Assembly: GCF_954871325.1 (NCBI RefSeq) | Contig: NC_088775.1 | Span: forward strand, 35,627,561-35,691,560 | DNA length: 64,000 bases | DNA from: Gordionus sp. m RMFG-2023 | Lineage: Eukaryota > Nematomorpha > Gordioida > Chordodea > Parachordodidae | Reading direction: 5' to 3' | Shown here: one piece after another, positions 1-11,643 of the stretch | Position numbering within the stretch: position 1 is the first letter of the stretch | How the letters are laid out: every line of letters starts with the position of its first letter | Program-made: the position numbers and the translations under genes | The notes under the pieces: generated by a model | Databases searched by the model: none | What the model was told of the DNA's origin: nothing | The model's input: only the letters and a program-made list of their open reading frames with translations

Positions 1-570
1 AAATCTCAATGACATAATAATAATAATTTATAAGCATGATATGAAATTTATATATATTTTATATTATAAAAAGTCTTCCTCAAATCCCAAAAAATAGTAT
101 AGCTACAGAAAATTTGAAGTATGATAAATATTTGGACATCTCTAATCAATACCATTTTGTGCCAGTCATCATAACCCCTTCTTGTCTTCAAGTTCGAGAC
201 CTAATCATAAAATTAGGCAGACAAATTTTAGTCAAAACAAAGGATTCTAAAGAAGGATTTTATCTTTGCCAAAGACTTGCAATCTAATTCATAAAATCAA
301 ATTTTTATTGCTTTATTAACTCATTCCCATCTAAATTTTGCTTGTAATATAATGACACCTACTTTGTTATTCCTTGTGCATGTTTTATTATATATATTTA
401 ATTTGTCAAAGTGTTATTATGTTGCATGTTCGCTTAATTTGTTGTAATTGTATATTTAAATATGTTCATATTATCTTTTTATTCAATGAAATTAACATGT
501 ACATAAATACATCTCAAGGCGATAAAACATATATATATTGATATATATTTTCATTTTCTAATAAATTTTT
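1..570. other. AT-rich, nothing recognised
   Basis: No open frame with coding character, no repeat and no element end was seen here. Confidence 0.5.
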
Positions 571-815
571 TTTTTTGTATAATCATATTATTAAATAAAA
601 AGACCACTTGTTTAACCATATTATCAAATAAAAAGACCACATCACACACAATTTATTCTATAGTAATTATTCTTGTTCAATATTCCTCCTTAATTATGCA
701 AAACAATCACACACAATTTATTCTATAGTATTTATTCTTGTTCAATATTCCTCCTTAATTATGCAATACAATCACACACAATTTATTCTATAGTATTTAT
801 TCTTGTTCATTACAT
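570..815. repeat. 65-bp tandem repeat, about 2.7 copies
   Basis: A unit containing cacacacaatttattctata recurs with starts at 643, 708 and 773, so the period is 65 bp and the last copy is partial. The first two units differ by only a few bases. Just upstream a 30-bp stretch ending in aaataaaaagaccac is also doubled (about 585-607 and 622-642). This is a young minisatellite with no coding content. Confidence 0.85.
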
Positions 816-829
816 TTTGTGGGAAATAT

Positions 830-3286
830 TTACATTTCCTTATATTTTCCTAAATTTTTTATCATTTTCATATCATATTTTGCATCATTTATTTATTTAT
901 AACTATTTAATAAAAGTGTTCTTTTGAAAGTGATTGATTTGTGTTTAATTTAAGGAAGAAGACAGATAAAATGACTTAATTCACACGATTTTTAATTATT
1001 TTATATAAATATTAAATAAAATTGCAATCACTATATATATTAGCTTTTATTTATGACAGTCTTTTAAAAATATCTTAATAATATTTTGATTATAAAAGTA
1101 AAATAACAGTTTCTTTGATTCCTTATAATGAATGAAATTACATTTAAATCAAAATAGAAGATAAGTAAAATATTTTACCTCATAGTTTTAATTTAGGCTT
1201 ATATTGTTAAAATATTAGACATATAAAGATTTCCACTATACATTTAGGTACATTATTTTTATCAAATTAACTTGGGAAACCAAAATAGTTATTTAGATTA
1301 AGTTATCAAATTATATTAATAACTAAAAAAAATCCAAACACTTTCAATTCAATTACCTGTAATTCTTTAACAACTACACTCAATTAATATCTTGCATTTA
1401 TGCAAAATAAATTTGCAACAAGTGAAGTACATTTTTTTCAATAATCAGATTTTCAAAATAAATTTATGGTTCTCCTCAGAGCTGGTTTAATCGATTTTAG
1501 ACCCAAACCCCGGGTCTGGGTTTTACACAACCAACCAATTAACACACTACTTTTACCTTTTCCTCAGCTGCCTATAATAATTTGTATATTTATTTCTTAA
1601 TATAGATGTCCTTCACTGTATTATAACAGCAGCAATAATTCACCCAAAATTTAAGTGAAATTTGTTTTACATAATCTGCCACAAAATCTGCTTGTAGAAA
1701 GGTTAATTAGTCACTTGAGAAAACTGCAGGAATACCACATACAGGTGTTTATCTATATTATATTTTTTCGATGTCCTCGCTAAGTCATGTCATCTGTACG
1801 TATCAATTATTATTTTTTTATTTTTTTACGTAAATAATTTTTTAAACTGGATAAAAAAAGCTAAATAGCAAAATAAACCACCTAAAATATCTTCTAACCT
1901 AGATTTTCATTCAAGTATATGATATTCAAATAGTATTCAAGTAAATTATGTTCTAATGGGTTATATGAAATTTTAATAACAATGTTGTGAAGATTGATGA
2001 AAAACATTTCCAGATTTTTTATTTTATTTGCAAATAAAATATTGTGAGTTGCAGAAAATTGTTACAATAACATTTATATATAAAATTAAAGAATATAAGG
2101 TTCTTTTCACAACTTTAACTGGTTTAGCCAGTTTTTTTAATATATCATATAAGTGAACAGCGGAATTTAATAAATATGTCAAATTAAAAGATTAACACAG
2201 TAGCCCCAATGAGATGGAAATATAATGATCGGCTTGTTCAAACAGTTTTCAATTATTCGAAGGATCTAGTGGTTTTTTTGAAACTATGATTGATGGGGAA
2301 TCTTATATTGTTTGGGATAATGATGTTCTAATAACATCTCATGGCTATTTAAATATATAATGATGTAAATTTTCTAACTTTATTAAATTTTATTATAGAA
2401 ATTTTACCAGAATCTGATTTATTATTTGATAACTACAAACTAAAATTAACAACATATCGTATTGTGTAAAAATGTTAACGATTTCAGAAATTCACTTTAA
2501 TGTTTTTTGAAGAGATTTAAATGTAAAAGAGAATATTGAAGACAATTTAAATAAAAAACATAATAAATCCGGATTGCCCATTATAAAATGACTTTATAAA
2601 ATTTGATAATTAAAATAAGAGATAAATCAATAAAATTGATTTTCTGTTCGATACATTAAAAAATATTAAATTCTTCGAATTGCCAGATATTAGTAATTTC
2701 CAAATATTTAATCAAAATTTTCCTTATTGCAATTTTTTAACATTAAATAAAATATAGAAAGCAATGAAATATATCTAAGGCTTGATTGCTTAATCTTTAA
2801 ATAATATTATAATTAGAAATAATCATTAGAATACAAATACATAAAATTATAAAAAATATAATAAAAAAATCGGATGAAAAAGATTACATAATTTAATTTA
2901 AATTATATGGGTCGGACCAGATCGATGGTTCAGTGGGTTAGCTCTGGTTTAAAATTGTTTTTGTGCTCAAGCCTTGCTCAGTTTTTGGCAAAAACCTGAT
3001 CCACCAATTTAATAACACAATGTAATCATATAAAATTATTCAATTCTTTATTTTTATCATAATGTTTTTAATTTTTTAAATTTAGTTTTATCATGGTTTT
3101 ATTTATTTTTTATTATATTTCCTGATAATAAAATGATATAATTGTTAATATACATGTATTTATTTGTGCATATATATACACTTTTTTAAATTTAATTAAT
3201 CTGTTTTGATGATTAGTGTAGATTAATTCAATAATAATTTATAAATAATTCAAAAAAATGTAGCAGTAACTTATTGTAAATTAAAC
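830..3286. other. AT-rich spacer with MITE scraps
   Basis: No gene was recognised apart from one exon-like stretch at 2225-2355, listed separately. Two short GC-richer scraps (about 1480-1530, with cccaaaccccgggtctggg, and about 2908-3005, with gggtcggaccagatcgatgg) resemble interiors of the GC-rich hAT-like MITEs elsewhere in the window. They are too decayed to delimit. Confidence 0.4.
2225..2355 (+). other. possible orphan exon or pseudogene piece
   Basis: A short open stretch reads ...FQLFEGSSGFFETMIDGE then SYIVWDNDVLITSHGYL. It has ordinary amino-acid composition, unlike the Lys/Asn/Ile/Phe-rich noise translations around it. It stops soon after, and no donor or acceptor is convincing. 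I do not recognise the family. It could be a host exon, a decayed transposon gene or chance. Confidence 0.2.
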
Positions 3287-4244
3287 CAGGGTTGTGTATT
3301 TGACTGGTCATAAAGTTTAGGTTAATTGACGATATTTGACCGGTTATAATTAAATGTTTTTTTTAAAAGGCAATATTAATTTTATTTTGTATATAATAGT
3401 AAAATAATCTATAATACTAAATTTATAATATTTCTTAAATTAATTATTATTCAATAACTTATGTTTAGCTCTAAATGGTAAAGTATTGTTCTGATTCATA
3501 TTCAATATTATTATTTCTTTATCATTTTTTAAACAATTTTCCTGTTGTCGAGATCTTCGATCCATTTCTGTTTTAGTAAGAATATTAACCCAAGTCAACC
3601 TATTTCTTTCTTAAGAATAGAACTAGGAATTATTAATAAAATGTCACTTCTCTTAATGGGCATGTTGGTCAAAGCTCATTACACTAACTCGAGGCCAGAA
3701 TCTGATGGCTTCTTGTGGAAATTACTGATTTCCTTGCTCTTAAACATGCCGCGTTTACATCTAAAATTTATTATATCACTTGAACACTGGAGTATCCAGG
3801 ATTTAGATAGGAGGAGGGGGTGGGGAGCAATTAGGCAAATATTTTTCCCATAGAAATTCGAAATTTTAAAGTCCACTTATTGTAGGGCTTTGGCTATATT
3901 TAGGGTTTTTACATTTTTCCTTTTATTAAAATGCTTTTTTTCTAAAAATTTTATTTTATAGTCGTTATTTAAAAATATTAACTTTTACTAATTTTTCTTT
4001 CATATTCTTACTTATAATGATATATTGTCCAAATTATTTTGAGAGAGGGGGTGGTAGGGGGGGGGGCGAATATTTTATTTGCTATAATATTTACGAGAAC
4101 GCAAATTTGCGATGGGGGATCCCCCCCCCCTGCATCTGAAATACTTTCATCACCATCCTGTAAAATGACTTATTCATGTAGAGTATTTGTCAAATATTCC
4201 ACCATTCAATTGATTTTAACCGGTCAAACAATCTGCCAACCCTG
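3287..4244. mobile_element. hAT-like non-autonomous element
   Basis: The ends are inverted repeats beginning CAGGGTTG. The left end continues with tgtatttgactggtca and a second gaccggtta copy. The right end, read inward, gives CAGGGTTGGCAGATTGTTTG followed by ACCGGTTAA. A CAGGG start is usual for hAT-type termini. The flanking 8-mers (aattaaac and aattttaa) match at only 5 of 8 places, so the target duplication is not proven. The interior has no transposase. It carries G/C homopolymer tracts at about 3810, 4040-4070 and 4118-4130, perhaps from a second insertion. About 960 bp. Confidence 0.6.
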
Positions 4245-4610
4245 AATTTTAAAATTCATCAAACAGAATATGTGTAAAATTTAAGAATTTGAGATGAATA
4301 AAAAATTCACCTAAGAATCAATAATTTGTACTTACTTTAGTTTTTTATGATGGTGCATTATTTGGATTCATGACTTTGAAAAATAAATCAACAAAAAAAA
4401 TTCTGGTAAAATAAAAGTGAAATTTTATTTTTAACTTAATATCACTGTTGACATCTATTATAATATTTAATTCAAATTATATTTAAAATAATAATTATTA
4501 GTGCAGAATGATTTATGTTTACTAAATATTTTATTATGTGAAAAGAGAGAAAGGAATAAACCATCTTAAATTTATCATGTTTTTATTAAAATATTTTTTT
4601 ACTTAAAACT
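4245..4610. other. AT-rich, likely LSM11 intron
   Basis: No feature was seen. It lies directly upstream of the acceptor of the LSM11 exon and is probably intron sequence. No upstream LSM11 exon could be found in this stretch. Confidence 0.4.
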
Positions 4611-4618
4611 TTGTGTAG

Positions 4619-5648
4619 CAAACTTAATATTACAAGATTTAAATACATTTTCTATGCCGTATTTCCACCCGAATCACATCGTTTCTCACGCACTCATTTG
4701 CTAGAAAGAATGTGCAAAGCTAGAAAGGATTATAAGTTACCACCTTTAACAGACTTTCTTTTGTCTAGAAAAAAAGCTATTTTTAATTACATATCAAATG
4801 ATATGGAACTTGTAAATTTAATTGATATAAATTATTTAAAATCTTTATTTAATGATCCTTTATTAAAATGGATATATGATATTTGTGTTCAAAAATTAAA
4901 CAAAACTTCAAAGATATCAACTAATTCTTTTTCAAATGAAATTATTAAAAACTTTATGAATGATCATAAAAAATTAATAAAACATAATAAAATGAAAGAT
5001 TGGCAACCTAATTCAACTGATCAAGAATCTAGAAACTTTGATAGAATATTGAAAAATAAATATAAAATATCTGAAACTGGATCTTATCCACTAGAAACAA
5101 CCAAGCAATTAAAGGTAAAAAATGTTTTAACTCTGATGGCACAAAACTCAGGTGGTCCACTTGATTATTTGAATGATTTGCTAATGAAAAGTTATCAATA
5201 TATTAGTAACATGTATAGAAATGATCTTAATTCATATGAAAATTCTAAGGATATTTCACCTAAGCGCATACGAATATTAACACGAAGTCACACTTATATA
5301 AGAGGATATTGTGATGGATATTTGGAAGCATTTGATAAGCATTGGAATATTGTATTATGTGATGTTGATGAGTTTTATATACTACCAATCAAAAATATAA
5401 GAAAAAACACACAATTAAATAGCCATAAATTAAATTCACAAGATATAAAATATGTTCAAAAATTATCTCATTGCAATTTTAACTCAAATATGACCAACAT
5501 GATTAGTGCATTAAATATATCATCACCAAAAAATAAAATATATCAAGGTGGATGTAATACAAATATATTACATAGGAGACGACATCTATCTAAATTATTT
5601 CTTAGAGGTGATAATATAGTATTAATTTGTAAATCACCATATTATTAA
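4619..5648 (+). CDS. LSM11: LSM11-like U7 snRNP Sm-like protein (last exon)
   Basis: LSM11 replaces an SmD subunit in the U7 snRNP ring, which binds U7 snRNA and directs 3' processing of replication-dependent histone pre-mRNAs in the nucleus. About 343 codons stay open. Three landmarks match LSM11 in order: KVKNVLTLM...GGPLDYL ahead of the Sm fold (human RNVLTRM...SPLGEL); the Sm1 motif IRGYCDGYLEAFDKHWNIVL then CDVDEFY; and, after a long low-complexity Sm insert typical of LSM11, the C-terminal Sm2 motif LSKLFLRGDNIVLI. The N-terminal NDPLLKW may correspond to the conserved FDPLLALY. There is no ATG at the 5' edge of the frame. A splice acceptor (ttgtgtag at 4611-4618) precedes it, so this is probably an internal-to-terminal exon and the first exon lies upstream. 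The first in-frame ATG is at 4710. Its stop is 158 bp from the stop of the convergent minus-strand gene. Confidence 0.85.
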
Positions 5649-5805
5649 ATTTTTATTAATTTTTAATGATTTTAAATTAATAATATATGATCATGTTTTA
5701 TATAATAAGGTTAACTACATATTTGTGACATATTTAATAATATAACAAATTATAATATATAGTTCAAAACAAATAAATTAACAAGAAATAAAAAAAAAAT
5801 TATTG
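5649..5805. other. convergent 3' UTR spacer
   Basis: This short gap separates the stops of LSM11 (+) and the unrecognised gene (-). An AATAAA lies on the plus strand near 5770. On the minus strand an AATAAA equivalent lies at about 5652-5657. The two transcripts may therefore overlap at their tails. This is inferred from position only. Confidence 0.35.
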
Positions 5806-6216
5806 CTAACCACTCAAAATTAAATGTCTAAATGTTTTAGGTTCATTAACTCTATTTAATTTATTTTCTTCATTTGCTTTGCCTATCAAATCTTTTTCAT
5901 CACTTTGGTGGGTAGTACCTAATTCAATGTTGAAACCAACCTTGTCCAATTTTTGTTTATTATCCTTACTAATTGGCTTCACATGAATATTGTTTACCGA
6001 TTCCATTGTTGGCTCTGAAATCATATAAGCATCTATATGGCCTTTATATTGTGGAAATTTTCTCCTGAATCTCTCTCTTTTGCCAATGGAGGGTTGTGTA
6101 CTACCTTTTTTAAGTCTGTGGCCATGGTGATGCCAGGATCCATGTCGTAACCATGGACCTATAGTTGATTTGGTCATACTATTGTAGTCTGTTCTATATT
6201 CATGATGCTTTTGTCC
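5806..6216 (-). CDS. unrecognised gene, last exon (exon C)
   Basis: This is the third and last visible exon of a minus-strand host gene. It starts after the acceptor ttatacattttatacag-like tract (AG at 6218-6217), in phase 0 with exon B, and runs 137 codons to a stop at 5806. The protein is basic and rich in His, Arg and Gly: GQKHHEYRTDYNSMTKSTIG, then PWLRHGSWHHHGHRLKKGST, then GKRERFRRKFPQYKGHIDAY, ending in a Lys/Asn/Glu-rich tail. An ATG at 6177 gives a 123-residue frame, but the exon is open further upstream and joins exon B without a frame change, so that ATG is probably internal. I do not recognise the family. No membrane segment or catalytic motif is evident. Confidence 0.6.
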   Translation of the reverse strand, partial: GQKHHEYRTDYNSMTKSTIGPWLRHGSWHHHGHRLKKGSTQPSIGKRERFRRKFPQYKGHIDAYMISEPTMESVNNIHVKPISKDNKQKLDKVGFNIELGTTHQSDEKDLIGKANEENKLNRVNEPKTFRHLILSG

Positions 6217-6731
6217 CTGTTTTATACATTACATATTTTTAAACTATGTGTCCATTGACATTTTTTATATTAAAAAAAATAAAATAATTTTTTCAATCCT
6301 TAATAAAAAAGTTGAATCAGGGACAGAAATGTTCAAAAGTCACAAAAAACACTTGACAAGAATAACCACACAAAAAGACAAAAATACCCCAATTTTTCAA
6401 AAAAAAAAATTAAACACCAAAAAAGGGAAAATTTTAAAAATTACTCTTTAAGCATTTAAATATATCTCTACTTGGATATTTCTGTTCCGTGCTTTTTTGT
6501 ACAGGATCTTTTTGGTTCGTGATTCAATAAAAATATTTTGTGATTAAGAAAATAATGATATGCCTGAAATGCATATAATTTTTTTTTGGAATGGTTAAAA
6601 TTTCGTTATTCCAAATAATTTTTAAAGGGTTGAAATAGGAGATTGATATGAAAAGCAAAATTTTAAATTTTTCATCATTTGACTACAATTTTGGATATAA
6701 ATTAAATTGATTCTAACAAATTAGTCATACC

Positions 6732-7973
6732 TAGACCTGTGCGCTATTCGCCACGCCAAAAACTCCCATTTGAGTTGAGCCACATACAGGTTTGTCACCT
6801 ATTTTTAATTCAGCGATTTTGCATTGTGGAAAATGTTTAAAATGCTATTTAATTATATTTTTAAAATTAAATATGAATATCGAAAAGTATTTGTTTTGGT
6901 TCAAAATTCGTATCTAATACAAATAATAATTTAAATTTTCGTATTTTTTGTAAATTTTAGTAAAATTTGAATCAGTTTCCTGCTCGATTTGAGATTTTTA
7001 AAAAGACTAACTCAATAGTTTAGCTAGAAAAATATTGTCTAAGCCTCAAGATTTTGCTAATAAATGTCATAACCTTTGTGCCATTTTAGAGTAAAATCTT
7101 CAGGCTGAGTAATATTTTTCTGGATAAAATATTGAGCTAGTAATTTTAAAAATAGACTCAAATTGAGCCATTTAAACACTGCACGCAAATCAAATATTTT
7201 AAAGAAAAAACAATTAAGAAAACCTTATGCCTTTATAAAAATAAATATATTTTGAATTCCGTTATTTTTATTATGATTTTATTTTATGTACTACTATGAA
7301 TTTTTCAATAAATGTAATAAGAATTTGAAGTGGTAATCTCAGAATTATCCTGGTCCCGACAAAAATATCATAGATAAAATAAATAGCAAACAAAAAAACA
7401 CTTGGAAAATAAAATCTTCCCCGACATGTGATTAAAAATTATTTTCACGATATTAAATTCGCATAAATATTGTCAATATTTTTATAATCGATAAAATTCA
7501 GATTATTTTATTATTTGGAATTTATATTTAGTCATAGTAATTCTTATAAAAATATTTAGTACTAAAAATATAGGAAATTTTAAAGTTATTTTTGTGGTGT
7601 TAAAATTCATTTAAATTTCTTTACATTTATTGTTTAAATTTCAAACTCAAGGTAGTTTAAAATTATTTGATAAAAAATACTTGTCTCGGGATAACACTAT
7701 CCTTGGTCTCCCCTACATTTAGCGAAATATTCTCTCTTATTTCGGAGAATTAGAGAAAATTATATATTTATATAGGGAAGGGCATGGAAAATATTTAAGA
7801 GCTCTAATAAAAATAATGGAACTGTGCCTAAATAAATTGTATCATTTATCAAAATTATAAAGTCCTCCGCCGTTCCGCCAATTTATTAGGCCACGGTGTA
7901 TTCAGCGCGCTGGCAACTGCCAATGCAAAATAACCCCCCACCCCGTCTATTTGTATCTGAGCGCACAGGTCTA
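6732..7973. mobile_element. hAT-type MITE with 8-bp duplication
   Basis: The termini are inverted repeats TAGACCTGTGCGCT...AGCGCACAGGTCTA. They are flanked by GTCATACC (6724-6731) and GTTATACC (7974-7981), an 8-bp duplication with one mismatch, as hAT insertions leave. The 1242-bp interior has no transposase. It contains a fold-back MITE (about 6980-7180) and, near 7700-7722, an end-like string cttggtctcccctac that resembles the TA-flanked MITE termini at 11.6 kb. Confidence 0.8.
6980..7180. repeat. fold-back MITE copy 1
   Basis: A roughly 200-bp imperfect palindrome. The left arm reads gctcgatttgagatttttaa then aaagactaactcaatagttt. The right arm is its inverse (attttaaaaatagactcaaa, then ttgagccatttaaac). 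The loop holds gtcataacctttgtg, shared with copies at 41.9, 52.4 and 60.4 kb. It is nested in the hAT MITE. Confidence 0.75.
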
Positions 7974-8155
7974 GTTATACCATTTCTTTTTTATATGCAC
8001 CTGCAGGTCTCTGGTGTGGTATATATTGGAAATAAAATGGTAAACGGTAAAAATTAAATTTTAATAGCTTGCTTATTAAAAATTCGATCCAAGAGTTTCT
8101 TTAACAAAAATCATATACTTCTATTATTAAACACATACAGTTATCGTTTATTTAC

Positions 8156-8564
8156 CGATATAAATCCACTGCGATAATCGGGAGTATAGTCATCACCGCG
8201 AAATCTGTCACCTCTATAGCTATCACGATGTCTGTGACGCCGATCATGCAAAAACAAATCTGGCAAGAAATGAATCATTTTGATCCAAGCCAACTTGATA
8301 CTTTTTTTCCCAGCGACTGTAGTTAATGTTAAAGGAGTGGTTGACCACCAGTCATAGGTGGGTTTCTTGTAACGCTGGCTTTTACCTAATTTAGGACCCG
8401 GGATAGGCCTGGGATGGCTGTCCTTTTTTCCTCCCAGGAGATGAGGCTTGTGTCGATGAAACGGGATTGTGGGATAAGGTTTGCCTCTTAGCGATAATTT
8501 AGGGTTTTTGGTTCTTGTCTCAGGATGAAGGCAGTTATAATGACCCCAGTAATTCCAAGCGCAA
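8156..8564 (-). CDS. unrecognised gene, middle exon (exon B)
   Basis: The exon begins after a strong acceptor (tttttaaactcttccag, AG at 8566-8565) and ends at a GTAAAT donor. It is 409 bp. Its first base completes a codon left by exon A and it ends in phase 0, so all three exons join without a frame change. It encodes GCAWNYWGHYNCLHPETRTK, a Pro/His/Lys-rich middle (HRHKPHLLGGKK, PRPIPGPKLGKSQRYKKP), YDWWSTTPL, a weakly hydrophobic stretch (AWIKMIHFLPDLFLH) and a charged RRHRHRDSYRGDRFRGDDY segment. The CxWNYWGHYNC pair of cysteines with aromatic residues could be a small structured motif. No family was recognised. Confidence 0.6.
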
Positions 8565-8679
8565 CTGGAAGAGTTTAAAAATAGATAGAAGGATTTATAA
8601 TTCAAAAGTCCTTAAAATCCAAAATAATATTTTCTCGGAATGATTTATTTCTTATGTGACAATAAAAGATTTTTTTTAC

Positions 8680-8828
8680 CCAGGAATAATGTAATTGGGT
8701 TGATTTATTTTAGGCAACAAATTATTTGGAATCAATTCACTGAATAGATTTCTTGCCTTCGGATCAAATCTATCGCTATTGATATGTCCCACCATGCCTA
8801 TACTTTTGCCAATAATTGTATTAGACAA
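8680..8828 (-). CDS. unrecognised gene, first visible exon (exon A)
   Basis: The 149-bp stretch is bounded by an acceptor tttacaaccccag (AG at 8830-8829) and a donor CCTGG|GTAAAA (GT at 8679-8678). It reads LSNTIIGKSIGMVGHINSDR then FDPKARNLFSELIPNN, ending KINQPNYIIPG, with no stop. It leaves two bases that exon B completes to Gly. The start codon was not found and must lie further upstream on the minus strand (above 8830), or the Met in GMVGH is used. The intron to exon B is only 115 bp. Total visible coding is 322 codons plus stop. Function unknown. Confidence 0.5.
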
Positions 8829-8834
8829 CTGGGG

Positions 8835-9108
8835 TTGTAAATTGTAACCTGTTACAAACTAATAAAGTAATAAAAAGTAATCGTAGAATGTTATAATTGT
8901 CAATAGCAAACCAAGAGGGGGGGAGTTTCCCTCATAAAAATTTACCTACCCCCTTCACAAAAAATGAGTACAATTTTATAAAAAATGATATGGTAAAAAA
9001 AAACCAAACATAAGTTCATCTTCACCTTACAAAAATTTTAGATATGATTATGCTATAAATATATACTTTAAATATTAAATTGCGATCGATTAAAATATTA
9101 AGATTTAA
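8835..9108. other. upstream of unrecognised gene
   Basis: AT-rich with a G run (gagggggggagtttccc at about 8916-8932). No exon or promoter element could be supported. Confidence 0.3.
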
Positions 9109-9475
9109 GTATGCATAAATCCGCCCGGCATCCAAATTTGAACCCGGTAAGACCCGGTTTAAATTTTTTACTTAAGTTGCCCAGTCCGGTTTTTTAAACA
9201 AATATATATTTATGGAAAATTGGTCAATAATGATGAGGATTTCGGTTTCATGATTTTCATATTTTAAAGCAATAAACACTAAATGTAGAAAAATCGTATT
9301 TATTAATGATAAATCATAAGCAATAAATAAAATTTTAAGCAAAATAAAAGATATTATTCAAACAAAATTAGTCTTTTGATTAATTTTTTTCTTCTCAATT
9401 AGGCCCGCCGAGCATCTCAATTTTTTGCCCGCACGGCCCCTTAAAATTTTTGCCGGGCTGGGGAGCAGGGTATTC
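9109..9475. mobile_element. decayed GC-rich hAT-like MITE
   Basis: GC-rich blocks (ccgcccggcatcc, acccggtaagacccggttt at the left; aggcccgccgagcatctc, gcccgcacggccccttaaaa, gccgggctggggagcaggg at the right) enclose an AT-rich middle. This is the same architecture as the AGAGATCTGCA-ended MITEs. The outermost termini are too eroded to place exactly. Confidence 0.45.
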
Positions 9476-9479
9476 TAGA

Positions 9480-11640
9480 TATCTATATACGGTATATGCT
9501 AAAAGTTATGTCTGCAGTTTTGGTTAATAAAATCATAACAATTCAATTAAAGTTTTGATATTTTTTTAAAGGATTTGTTTGGGTTCAAAATGAGATAATG
9601 CTGAAAAATTATTGAATTGATTAATTAAATTTATCTTAGATCTGTTATGAAAAATAAGTAAAATCTATTATGTAATAATGTAATTTTTTTTACCCATACT
9701 TTTTTGATATAAATTGTAAATATTATTTGAGGGATGAGAGTCCTATATTTAAACATTGTTTAAAAAAATCGTATTTAAATCAAAGAATAAAATTTTGTAT
9801 GAAAATTAAAAAAAAATAATATTTATCAGATCGACTAATTCCCATTTCATAAAAAAAATTGTTTATAAAAAATAATCAATGAACTAATTGAACAAGTTAA
9901 TGTAAATATAAAACAAAAGAAAAATTTAACATAGCACCACCGTCATTAAGGCGATAGCATTGTGTTGTATATTTTAATGAAGCTAATAAAACAACATTAA
10001 ACTTAATTTTCGTTCAATTCTTGACTTACATTTGTGTAGGTGATACGATATTAGCTATATAATGTCATATAAATTTGAAAAAAAATATGTTTTAATATAA
10101 ACTAAAACTTTTAATAAATTTATTCCTATGCTTTCCGATATTCCTTATTCACTTCGAAAACTCGACTTAAAAGTCAAGGAGATTTACAAACATTCACTAT
10201 TTTAAAAACTCCTTAATGGAAGTTTGCGATAATTGATGGTAATTATTTTTGTTTTGAAGTTAATGGAATCTACATTTCATAAGAAAAATTAAATTTTAAT
10301 TAGGATAATTTTTAAAAAAATTATTTTTTATAATCAATTATGGTGGAGGTTGTTTTTTTTAAAGAAAAAACTTGCCAATGATTTTATACCAAATCCATTA
10401 TGATTTTTAATGCATATTTACATATCGGTTAATTCAAAATTATGTAAATATGGAAAGGTGGTACGTTGAGGACTATGGCACATGATAGAATGAATCGAAA
10501 AATAGAGGATCAACATAAGACAAGTTTTTCTTATGATTCGATTACAACAAAGAGAATAAACTGATATATAGTTTTCAATATACTTAAGAAAAAGGCGCTT
10601 TAAAACACTTTATTTGAGGCATAGAAATATTAGACCTAGTTTTCACGCCTAAAATCCTTATAGTGCTCGGGGAAAAACTTGAAAAAACTAGTGGAACAAG
10701 AGAGCAGGTAAAAAGATCATTTAGTTTTATTAACTGATTCACTTTCGTGGGAAGAATTAGGTAAAAAATTGTAATTTTTTTATATTAATAGTCTAAATAT
10801 GACAAGAGATAAGAATTTTATTTGGCGAAGCCCAATACCCGAATTTTTAGTTCACAATCATTTCGATTTTCGTAAATTATTTATTTATCCGTTCTGGAGT
10901 TTTATTTGTTTATTAAGAACTCAATATAATTAAAATACCTAACTTGCAAATTACCACGAAACAAAATCTAACACTTTAATATGTAGCGCAGCTATTCTAT
11001 CTATTTTTAGTATAACTTGAGTAAATTAATATATTTTTTATTCAATAGAGTGATGTGCATAGGGTTGCGAAATCTGGGTAAATAATTTTGGAAACATAAT
11101 GTTAAGAGTAAAAATTTGATTTCAAGTTAATAATTTTTAAAAAAATTCGTTACTTCTTATTTGTCATTTATGATTCACGATTGATTACTAATATAATTTG
11201 AGTAACAATATTTCTTTAAATGACTTAGTTTGAGCACGTAAAATATAATTTATCAAGCAAAATTCTATAAATAATAGTGGGTTCGACCTCCGTATCAATG
11301 ACCTAAAAATTTTCAACGGGTTTAATTTAGGAAAGAAATTCAGACTCAACTTAATAAATTGATATAGCTAAACCAGGAATCCCTTTAAAGCTGCAAATTG
11401 CCTACCTCAAATATTTTATTTTCAATCACAATAGATCCTGAGCTAAAAAATAGTTCCTAATGAGATCGGGCGTGCATTTTCCCCAATTTATGAAAAATAT
11501 GGCGAACATATTAAGGGAAGTTAAAATCAATACCACTTTTGCCTAGCATAAATGAAGATAAAAGTATAAGAACGAGCCTTGGAAAACTTAAAACATAAAT
11601 CAACCTAATCAATGTATCTCCCACCTTCATCTAACCATAC
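9480..11640. other. AT-rich spacer, nothing recognised
   Basis: No exon, element terminus or tandem repeat was seen. The translations are short and low-complexity. Confidence 0.45.
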
Positions 11641-11643
11641 ATA

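Larger units (their letters stand above)
6217..8155 (-). other. intron of unrecognised gene, filled by MITEs
   Basis: The intron lies between exons B and C. The donor reads TCG|GTAAAT (GT at 8155-8154) and the acceptor AG is at 6218-6217. About two thirds of its length is a hAT-type MITE at 6732-7973, so most of the intron was gained by transposition. Confidence 0.55.

Noticed and set aside
3545-3853. A 102-codon open frame and its antisense frame
   Set aside because: Both lie inside the hAT-like element, have no start context or homology, and overlap each other on opposite strands.
6248-6451. A 67-codon Lys/Asn-rich frame
   Set aside because: Low-complexity translation of AT-rich intron sequence just upstream of exon C of the minus-strand gene.
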